From Halogranum amylolyticum (GTDB lineage: Archaea; Halobacteriota; Halobacteria; Halobacteriales; Haloferacaceae), in NCBI RefSeq assembly GCF_900110465.1, contig NZ_FODV01000029.1:1-40727 (forward strand): a DNA stretch of 40,727 nt, written 5' to 3'. The translations under genes were made by a program, and so were the position numbers. This document shows positions 25,341-33,120 of this stretch, in pieces. The first letter of the stretch is position 1. Each line of letters opens with the position of its first letter. The notes under the pieces are model-generated. The model was not told the DNA's origin. It searched no databases and saw only the letters and a program-made list of their open reading frames with translations.

Positions 25341-28300
25341 CCAGCGGTCGCCAGTGGTCGACGCCCGGACTCGACAGGATGTCCTCGACGCGTTCGAACG
25401 AGTGGCTCCGGCGTACACGGATCGGTGGACACCAGTCCCGGAGTCGGACGACCCCGGATGGGCTCTGACCGAACTGTTCTCGGAGATGGTCACCGACGTC
25501 GTGACACGGCTGAACCGGGTGCCCGAGAAACACCGCGTCGGCTTCTACGACACGCTCGGATTCGCCCGGAACCCCCCACAGTCGGGACGTGCCCCGGTGA
25601 CCGTCACGCTCTCCGAGCGAGCGACCGAAAACGTCCGAATTCCGGCCGGAACACAGATGGCGGCCCCACCTGCCGGTGACTCACCGGAGCAGGTGTTCGA
25701 GTTCGTCCCCGGCGAGGGATTCGAGGCGACGCCCGCCCGCCTGCACCGCCTCTACAGTGTCGACCCGGCGATCGACGGCATCTTCGAGCACGGGTCGGCA
25801 CTCTCGGCCGGAGAGTCGACCCAGCTGTTCGGCGGGCTGGACGTGCGCAAGTCACTGCAACGCCACGCTCTCCTCGTCGGCCACACCGACCTGTTCGACC
25901 TTCCCGGTGGGAAACAGATTCAGCTGACCGTGGAGACGTCGGCTCCGGCAGTCCTCGACCACCTCCGCTGGGAGTTTTACGAGGAACGCGACGACGCCGA
26001 GGTGACCGCGGGACCCGACGCCAACTGGCACCCGTTCGCGTCCAGTACTGTCTCCCACGAGGTGGTGACGGCCCCAACGGTAACGCTGGTGCTCCCCACT
26101 TCGGCCACCGACCCTGGGTTCGAGAGACTCACCGAGACGACCGTCTGTGGCGTGGAGAGCCGCTGGATCCGTGGAGTTGTCGAACCGGACGTCCGCCCCG
26201 AGACGTTCGAGTCACTCGAAGTCGAGTCGCTCACCGTCGGCGTGGGTTCGACGGACGCCACCATCGACGTCCTGCTCGCCGGCGGCGGTCCGGTCGACAT
26301 CCCCGTGGATGGGAAGCCGACGGTGCAGCCGTTCGGACTGGCACCCCAGCCAGGAGACGCATTCTACATCGAGTGCGCCGAGGCGTTCGTGAAGCACGAC
26401 GCGACGATCACGCTGACGCTATCGGGGATGGATGTCGTCGACCTCCCGCCCGAGAGCGTCGGCGCCCTCGACCCCCCGCCGGTCGCGTGGGAGTACTGGA
26501 ACGGCAAGTCGTGGGCGCTCATCGAGCAGCTCGAGGGCAAGGAGATACCCGACGGCGGGGAACCGACCGACAGCACGGAAGTCACGAACCTCCGGCTGAC
26601 GGGCGATTCGACGACGGGACGAATCACCTTCCCCGTCCCGTCGTACCTCGAAGCGACGACCGTGTTCGGCGTCGACGGCCACTGGATTCGTGCCCGACTC
26701 CGCAGAGGTCGGTTCCACCAGGTCACGTTCAGAAAGAACACGACGAGTGACTTCGGCGGTGGTGTGTACTGGACGCTCGTCACGAAATCCGTCGGCGTCC
26801 CGCTGTTCACCGGCATCACGGTCGGCTACGAGGAGACAGGTGGGCAAGCGGAGGCGCTGGTGAGTCTGAACAACCTCGACTACCGGCTCGAACCGACCAC
26901 TGGCGGTGTCACGCCGTTCCGGCGACTCCCCGACGAGAGCCAGACCGTCTACCTTGGCTTTGACGGGCCGCTCGTCGGTGGGCCGCTCCACCTGTTCGTC
27001 TCGCCGGAAGACCGGGAGTATCCGGAGACCTTCACTCCCCGCCTCCGGTGGGAGTACGACGCAGGATCCGAGCCCGCAGGACCCGGCGGTGACGGTGACG
27101 CGTGGACCCGGGCCGAGGTGCGCGACGAGACGGCAGATCTCACCAGACGCGGCCTCGTTCGCCTCGTCTTCTCGGAGCCGAGCGTCGCTCACGAGCGGTT
27201 CGACGAGGAACTCCACTGGCTCCGTGCGCGGGTGACCGACCTCGACGGGTCGTTCCGCCGAGCGGACGACACGACGACGACCGTTTCGGACGCGCACGTC
27301 GCGTCGACCGCGACGTCGACAGCGGACGCGTCCGGCACCGCGCCACCCACCGAACGCGATTGCCCCTGCCTCCTCACACCGTGGCCGTGCAGTGGCGAGC
27401 CGTGCGACACCGAGCGCCGACTCCGTACCGACCCGCCAGCGGGGCGGCCGTCGACGGTTCCGCCGACGCTCCGACGTCTCGTGGTCAACACCGGGTGGGG
27501 GTGGAACGTCCGGAGCGTCACCGACGAGACGCTCGGCGACAGCAGCGGCCGACCGAACCAGCAGTTCGTCGTCGATACGATCCCCGTACTGGAGCCCGCG
27601 GTATGGGTCGACGAAGGCGACCGACTCTCCCGAGCGGACCGTGAGGCGCTCGAGGCACGAGAGGCGCTGGAGGAGACAGTCGACCCCGACGGACGCGTGG
27701 AGGCAGTGTGGGTCCGCTGGACGGTCGTCCCGGACTTCCTGACGTCGACCGCCCGGGACAGACACGTCACTCTCGAACCCCTCACGGGGACGCTCCGGTT
27801 CGGTGACGGCGTCAGAGGAGCGATCCCGCCACGCGGCGTCGAGAACGTCAGGATATCGTTCCGGACTGGCGGCGGCCGCGGTGGGAACGTCGCCGCCGGA
27901 GCGGTCACCGAGCTGCGAAGCGATATCCGACTGGTCGACGGCGTGGCGAACCCGGAGGCGGCCGACGGTGGAGCCGACGCGGAGTCGGTGGCACAGGTGC
28001 TCACCCGTGCCCCCGCGCAACTCAGAAGCCGGGGGCGAGCCGTCGCACCAGGGGACGTCGAACGGGTGGCGCTCGACACGTCACGAACGCTGGCGCGGGC
28101 GCGGTGCCTCCCCCGGATGGACGAGGCTGGCGAGCGGCGGTTGGGCTGGGTGACGGTCGTAATCGTCCCCCACACCGACGACCGACAACCGACCCCGTCG
28201 ACCGAACTCCGTCGCCGGGTCGACGCCGCGGTCTCCGAGCGGGCGCCGGCGACGCTCGTCGCCCCGACCGACCGACTGTTCGTCCGTGGGCCGAGCTACG

Positions 28301-28674
28301 TGACGGTGTCCGTCGCGGCGAGCGTCGTCGCGCAGGCGACCGCCGAGAGTGTCTCGCTGGTGGAGTCGACGGCGATAGACGCTGTCACGTCCTTCCTGCA
28401 CCCGCTCACTGGCGGTCCGTCCGGCGCTGGCTGGGCGTTCGGCGAGCCACCCTGTCTGTCGGACCTCTACGCGCTCCTGGAGGGCGTCGACCACGTCGAC
28501 CACGTCGAGGACGTCACGCTCACCTTCCGGTCGGTCAGCACGGGTGACACGGTCACCGTCACCGACGGATCGTCACCGCCCACCCTGGGACCGGACACGC
28601 TCGTTTCGAGCGGACGACACGCCATCGGCGTCGAACTCACGGGCCGGGTGTCGACAGCGGGGGGCCGTCGATGA
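25330..28674 (+). CDS. eCIS baseplate J-like protein 1 (Pvc11-like)
   Basis: The 1,114-residue protein begins at a GTG within the gp25-like gene. Its N-terminus (DVLDAFERVAPAYTDRWTPV, DDPGWALTELFSEMVTDVVT, NRVPEKHRVGFYDTLGFARN) and the segments APVTVTLSERATENVRIPAG, FGDGVRGAIPPRGVENVRIS and FRTGGGRGGNVAAGAV are those of putative baseplate assembly proteins of the gpJ/gp6 type that form the iris around the hub. A cysteine cluster CPCLLTPWPCSGEPC (678-692) sits in an apparently inserted, disordered loop. The C-terminal domain (FLHPLTGG, GWAFGEPPCLSDLYALLEGV) recurs in the next protein. It overlaps that gene by four bases. Confidence 0.92.
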   Translation: MASDQRSPVVDARTRQDVLDAFERVAPAYTDRWTPVPESDDPGWALTELFSEMVTDVVTRLNRVPEKHRVGFYDTLGFARNPPQSGRAPVTVTLSERATENVRIPAGTQMAAPPAGDSPEQVFEFVPGEGFEATPARLHRLYSVDPAIDGIFEHGSALSAGESTQLFGGLDVRKSLQRHALLVGHTDLFDLPGGKQIQLTVETSAPAVLDHLRWEFYEERDDAEVTAGPDANWHPFASSTVSHEVVTAPTVTLVLPTSATDPGFERLTETTVCGVESRWIRGVVEPDVRPETFESLEVESLTVGVGSTDATIDVLLAGGGPVDIPVDGKPTVQPFGLAPQPGDAFYIECAEAFVKHDATITLTLSGMDVVDLPPESVGALDPPPVAWEYWNGKSWALIEQLEGKEIPDGGEPTDSTEVTNLRLTGDSTTGRITFPVPSYLEATTVFGVDGHWIRARLRRGRFHQVTFRKNTTSDFGGGVYWTLVTKSVGVPLFTGITVGYEETGGQAEALVSLNNLDYRLEPTTGGVTPFRRLPDESQTVYLGFDGPLVGGPLHLFVSPEDREYPETFTPRLRWEYDAGSEPAGPGGDGDAWTRAEVRDETADLTRRGLVRLVFSEPSVAHERFDEELHWLRARVTDLDGSFRRADDTTTTVSDAHVASTATSTADASGTAPPTERDCPCLLTPWPCSGEPCDTERRLRTDPPAGRPSTVPPTLRRLVVNTGWGWNVRSVTDETLGDSSGRPNQQFVVDTIPVLEPAVWVDEGDRLSRADREALEAREALEETVDPDGRVEAVWVRWTVVPDFLTSTARDRHVTLEPLTGTLRFGDGVRGAIPPRGVENVRISFRTGGGRGGNVAAGAVTELRSDIRLVDGVANPEAADGGADAESVAQVLTRAPAQLRSRGRAVAPGDVERVALDTSRTLARARCLPRMDEAGERRLGWVTVVIVPHTDDRQPTPSTELRRRVDAAVSERAPATLVAPTDRLFVRGPSYVTVSVAASVVAQATAESVSLVESTAIDAVTSFLHPLTGGPSGAGWAFGEPPCLSDLYALLEGVDHVDHVEDVTLTFRSVSTGDTVTVTDGSSPPTLGPDTLVSSGRHAIGVELTGRVSTAGGRR

Positions 28675-30764
28675 CGCTCGACGTCCCCGACCTCGGGGAC
28701 CGTGATTACGCCGCGTATCTCGCCGAGGCCCGACGTCGGATCCCGACGTACGCCGAGGAGTGGACCGACCACAACGCCCACGACCCGGGTATCGCGTTCC
28801 TGGAGCTGTTCGCGTGGCTCGCCGAGACCTACGTCTACCAGCTCGACCGCTTCGGCGACCGTCAGATCCGAAAGTATCTCGAACTCCTGGGAGACGCACC
28901 GAAGGCACCGCTGGCGGCCTCGGTCGCGCTTCGGCTGGCACCGGCCAGCGGGTCGACCGTCGACCTCACCACCGGGATGGTACTGGCAGCCGGCATCGAC
29001 CGCCGCACGGCGTTCTTCTTCGAGACGACCGCGCTCGGCCCTGTCGACTCGGTCAGCGTCGTCGACGCAGCGGTCGACCGTGTTGTCGTCGACCACGTCG
29101 GTGGCCGGGTAGACAACAGCGTGGTCAACGACACCGAGGGGATGGGCTTTCTAGCCTTCGGCCCCGACGCCACAGCCGGGAGCCAACTGTATCTCGGCTT
29201 CGACGACGACCCCTTCCCCGAGGTCGGTGCGCCGGGTGACCCCTCGCCTCGCGTCGCGCTCGGTGTTGCGTACGACGACAGAGGGCTCCCCACGCCCGCG
29301 ACCCACGGCGAAGAGCCGTCGACGTTCGATCCCAGCGTCGAACTCGCGTGGGAGTTCTGCGTCGACTACGACCGCTGGTACGCGAACGACGGGTGGGATC
29401 CACTCCCGGTCGTCTTCGACGGAACAAACCATCTGTACGAGAGCGGGAGCGTCGTCTTCGAGCGACCGGCAGAGTCCGACGTCGGAGTGCCTGCTCCAGG
29501 GGCTCCCGACCCGACTCGGTCGTGGCCCGCCCGTCCGGGCGTCATTCTCGACGACGACCGGGCGCGCTACTGGCTCCGCTGTGTCGTCGAGGTCGGTGGC
29601 TACGAGATCCCGCCACGGCTGTCGGCCGTCGCCCTCAACGTCGTCCCCGCGGTCCACCGCCGGACGGTTCACAACGAGACGCTGACACGAGCGGACGGCC
29701 GAGCGGAGACGACCGCCCACCCCGGACAGGTGTTCGAGTTCGACGACGCTCCAGTGCTCGAGGCCGATATCGCAGTCGTCCCGGGGCCGGCTGACGCCGC
29801 CGCCGTGGATCCGGCCGAGCTGGCGGACCCGGCGAACGTCTGGCACGCGGTCAAAAGTTTCGACGGGCAGGGCCCGGAGGCCCGCGTCTTCCTGCTGGAT
29901 ACGATGGATGGTCGGCTCACCTTCGGCGACGAGGTCGCCGGTGCGGTGCCCACGGCCGGGTCGTCCGTCGTCGCCACGCGGACCGTCTACGGCGGCGGCA
30001 GCGCGGGCAACGTGTCACCGACGGTTCCCTGGCAGTTCGTCGACGAGGAGCTGGCCGACGTCTCCGTCTCGCCGTTCAGCGACGCGACAGGCGGTACGGA
30101 CGCCGAGACGGTGAAAGCGGCACTGGCGCGGGTCCGGCGCGACCTGCAGTTGCCGTATCGGGCGGTCACGGCGGACGACTACCGCGCCGTGGCGAAGCGG
30201 ACCCCAGGGCTCAGATTCGGACGCGCTCACGCCACGGTCGTCTCCGCTGCGGACGACCCGGACGCGTGCACGGACCGTGGTGAGGTCCGCGTCGTCGTCG
30301 TTCCGTACGGGACACATCCCCAACCCGTCCCGAGTGCGGGCTTCCTCGACGCGGTTCGCTGTCACCTGGCGAAACACGCGCTGGTGACCGACCGAGTGAC
30401 TGTCCACCCACCGTCGTACGTCGGCGTCGGCGTCTCCGCAGTGGTCAGTCTGGCGCCAACTGCGGCTGTGGCCGAGCGCACGGTGGCTATCACGGAGGCA
30501 CTCGAGGCGTTCATCCACCCGTTGTCGGGCTTCGACGGCGACGGCTGGCCGTTCGGCCGCTCCGTCTATCGCTCGGAGCTGCACGAGGTCATCGAGGCCG
30601 TCGAGGGCGTCGACTGCGTCGTCGACCTCTCCGTGACCGCACGCGGGGCAGGACGCGTCGGCCCCGACGGCGACGTCGCGCTCGACGAGACGGGGCTGCC
30701 GTACTCTCTCGACCACGAGGTGGTCGTCGAAGTCGACACCGACACCTGTGGGGAGGAGTTCTGA
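28671..30764 (+). CDS. eCIS baseplate J-like protein 2 (Pvc12-like)
   Basis: This 697-residue baseplate protein is paralogous to the preceding one. The N-terminus reads RDYAAYLAEARRRIPTYAEE, then WTDHNAHDPGIAFLELFAWL and DRFGDRQIRKYLELLGDAP, close to phage baseplate J proteins. The core contains GRLTFGDEVAGAVPTAGSSV and YGGGSAGNVSP, the same motif pair found in the first J-like protein. The end has FIHPLSGFDGDGWPFGRSVY and ELHEVIEAVEGVDCVVDL. ATGA overlap with the upstream gene suggests coupled translation and assembly as a heterodimeric wedge. Confidence 0.93.
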   Translation: MTLDVPDLGDRDYAAYLAEARRRIPTYAEEWTDHNAHDPGIAFLELFAWLAETYVYQLDRFGDRQIRKYLELLGDAPKAPLAASVALRLAPASGSTVDLTTGMVLAAGIDRRTAFFFETTALGPVDSVSVVDAAVDRVVVDHVGGRVDNSVVNDTEGMGFLAFGPDATAGSQLYLGFDDDPFPEVGAPGDPSPRVALGVAYDDRGLPTPATHGEEPSTFDPSVELAWEFCVDYDRWYANDGWDPLPVVFDGTNHLYESGSVVFERPAESDVGVPAPGAPDPTRSWPARPGVILDDDRARYWLRCVVEVGGYEIPPRLSAVALNVVPAVHRRTVHNETLTRADGRAETTAHPGQVFEFDDAPVLEADIAVVPGPADAAAVDPAELADPANVWHAVKSFDGQGPEARVFLLDTMDGRLTFGDEVAGAVPTAGSSVVATRTVYGGGSAGNVSPTVPWQFVDEELADVSVSPFSDATGGTDAETVKAALARVRRDLQLPYRAVTADDYRAVAKRTPGLRFGRAHATVVSAADDPDACTDRGEVRVVVVPYGTHPQPVPSAGFLDAVRCHLAKHALVTDRVTVHPPSYVGVGVSAVVSLAPTAAVAERTVAITEALEAFIHPLSGFDGDGWPFGRSVYRSELHEVIEAVEGVDCVVDLSVTARGAGRVGPDGDVALDETGLPYSLDHEVVVEVDTDTCGEEF

Positions 30765-30765
30765 G

Positions 30766-33063
30766 ATGGAGTTCGCCTTCGTCGGCGTCCGGACCGAAGC
30801 CGAGTGGGCCGCCTGGCGCGCCGACTCGACCAACGTCGAGACATCGGGGGCGGGCGTCCGACTCGCACGCGAGTCGACCCCGACGTACGTCGACCCGAAC
30901 GTGGTCGTCGACGACCCCACGCTCGTCGTCGTCGATGTCGACCAGGATGACTGCGGTACGCTCTACCTCCTGGCCGCGACCGGTGTCATCTACGTCTACG
31001 AGGCGGGGGCACGTGGATTCCGTCGACTTAGGTGTTCGAGCGACTCCGGACGATGGGGCACTCCACGCGCGCTCTGTGTTACCGACCGCGACATCTACGT
31101 CGCCTACCGGAGCGGCAACGTCCCCGACACGACCAGCACAATCCGGGCGATCTCGAAGGCGTATCTGCAGACGCGCTGGGTCGTGGAGACCGCGGTCGTC
31201 CCGTCGTCCGACGAGGGGACAACCCACACCTCCCCCGACGAGACGGAGCGCCGCGTCAGCTTCGGCGACATCGTCAGCCTCGTCGACGTCGACGGAGGCA
31301 GCGGCAGGGGCGGAAGCGGTGGTAGTGGCGTTCTCGCCCTCGACCGGGACCCGGTTCCGGTAGACGACCCGACCTCGGTCGACGACACGACGCCGGCACC
31401 GCCCACGACCGACCCGTCCGGGGTCGTCGTCGCCCTGTCGCCCGACGGCACTGGCCGCGTCGTCGTCGATGGATTGGCGTCTCCGACCGATCTCACGCGC
31501 GACGAGGCGGGAAACGTCTCCGTACTCATGGGTGACCAGCCCGGGGCGTCGGTCCGGAAGTTCGTGCCCGACCCCGAGACCGGCGACGAAGAGGGGACGG
31601 TGACTGGCAGCGGACCCACCGAGCGGGGCTACACGGAACAGACGGGCGACGTGGGCGCACCCCTCCCCGGCTCGGCCCTCACGTGCATGGCGGTCGCCGG
31701 CGAGGACGAACTCGTCGTCGGCATGGCGTCCGGACCGGACGGAGAGCGAGCACTGCTCCGCCACCGTCCGGAGAGCAGGCGGTTCGAGCGCCTCCTGGGA
31801 TTCAGGCAGGGGTGCGTGCGACTGCGCCGAGGCGTGAGCCTCGACGGTGACGCCGTTCCGGGCCTGTTCGTCGTCGACGACGACCGACACGTCGTCTCCT
31901 TCGTGACCCAGGCGCGACGGAACCGGTGGAACGGCCAAACCGAGCGCTACGGTGGGCAGGCCGTGGGTCGGGTCGACTCGGGCGTCGACTCGACCCAGTG
32001 GCACCGCATCACCTTCTCGACCGTCCACGAAGGCTCCGGAACGCAGGTACGGCTTCGCTACCTCGCGACCGACGACGCGGCGCTTCGACCACGGGGAGAC
32101 GATGTGTGGACGGCGCTGGACGTTCTCAACCCGGCCGACGCGTTCCTCAACGACGCCGTCGGCCGATATCTCTGGATCCGGTTGGACCTCCTCGGCGAGG
32201 AGTTCACCTCTCCGACCGTCGACACCCTCCGTGCGTACTTCCCGCGGCAGTCGTATCTCCGCTACCTCCCGGCGATCTATCAGACTGATCCCGAGTCCCG
32301 CGACTTCCTCGAACGGTTCCTCTCGATGTACGAGCGGGTCTTCGTCGACATCGAGGAGGAGGTCGACCACCTCACGCGGTACGCCGACGCCGACGGGATC
32401 CCAGCGGCGTCGCTGGGCTGGCTGGAGAGCTGGCTCGGGCTCGTGGTCGACGAGACCTGGCCCGAGACGGCACGGCGTGAACTGCTCTCGGAGGCGGCCG
32501 CGCTGTTCCGTGCCCGCGGCACCCGCGAGGGCCTCCGCACGCTGCTCGAGATCTACCTCCGCGGCATCACCGCCGACTCCGTGACGTGGAACTGGGAGCA
32601 GAGACGCCAGATCGCCGAAGTCGAAGCCATCGCCGCGGCGGAGTCGTTGAGTCAGTCGGTGACCGACCGGATCGTCGAGCGTGCCACCCGGCCGGTGTTC
32701 TTCCTCGAGTACGGCGACCTCGACTGCATGAGCGACGAGGCGATGGCGGAGACGTTCGAGCCGTTTCTCAACTGTCCTCAGTGTTTCCTCGTCCTCGTCC
32801 GGCCGTCGGTCACCGACGAACAACTCCGAACCATCCAGCGACTGGTCGTGCAGAACCGCCCGGCACACGCCGTCGGTCGCGCCGTTCGTCTGCAGTCGTG
32901 GGTGTTCCTCGGCGGACACACGTATCTCGGCGTCAACAGCGTCCTCGGCGACACCGACCTCGTTCTCGGTCGGTCGAGTCTCGGTCGCGACACCACGCTG
33001 GGCAGCAGAGAGCCGTCCGCGCAGTTGGGGGTGAGAGCGCATCTGGGCGACGACCGTCTCTGA
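30766..33063 (+). CDS. eCIS gpI-like baseplate protein with N-terminal β-propeller-like region
   Basis: From ATG 30766 the protein has 765 residues. Residues about 1-390 are β-rich, with repeated four-strand patterns (LVVVDVDQDDCGTLYLLAAT, GVIYVYEAG; DEAGNVSVLMGDQPG; LTCMAVAGEDELVVGMASG) suggesting a propeller or similar fold. Residues 500-690 are the phage tail protein I-like domain (LPAIYQTDPESRDFLERFLS, MYERVFVDIEEEVDHLTRYA, LGWLESWLGLVVDETWPE, RELLSEAAALFRARGTREGL, LLEIYLRGIT). The end (LGGHTYLGVNSVLGDTDLVL) is glycine-rich. This family joins baseplate to fibre. A Ser/Gly linker (about 175-190) interrupts the β region. Confidence 0.88.
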   Translation: MEFAFVGVRTEAEWAAWRADSTNVETSGAGVRLARESTPTYVDPNVVVDDPTLVVVDVDQDDCGTLYLLAATGVIYVYEAGARGFRRLRCSSDSGRWGTPRALCVTDRDIYVAYRSGNVPDTTSTIRAISKAYLQTRWVVETAVVPSSDEGTTHTSPDETERRVSFGDIVSLVDVDGGSGRGGSGGSGVLALDRDPVPVDDPTSVDDTTPAPPTTDPSGVVVALSPDGTGRVVVDGLASPTDLTRDEAGNVSVLMGDQPGASVRKFVPDPETGDEEGTVTGSGPTERGYTEQTGDVGAPLPGSALTCMAVAGEDELVVGMASGPDGERALLRHRPESRRFERLLGFRQGCVRLRRGVSLDGDAVPGLFVVDDDRHVVSFVTQARRNRWNGQTERYGGQAVGRVDSGVDSTQWHRITFSTVHEGSGTQVRLRYLATDDAALRPRGDDVWTALDVLNPADAFLNDAVGRYLWIRLDLLGEEFTSPTVDTLRAYFPRQSYLRYLPAIYQTDPESRDFLERFLSMYERVFVDIEEEVDHLTRYADADGIPAASLGWLESWLGLVVDETWPETARRELLSEAAALFRARGTREGLRTLLEIYLRGITADSVTWNWEQRRQIAEVEAIAAAESLSQSVTDRIVERATRPVFFLEYGDLDCMSDEAMAETFEPFLNCPQCFLVLVRPSVTDEQLRTIQRLVVQNRPAHAVGRAVRLQSWVFLGGHTYLGVNSVLGDTDLVLGRSSLGRDTTLGSREPSAQLGVRAHLGDDRL

Positions 33064-33120
33064 ACCGACCCCGAGGAGAGCCGTCCGGACACCGGACGAG
33101 AACGAACCCCGACTACGACC

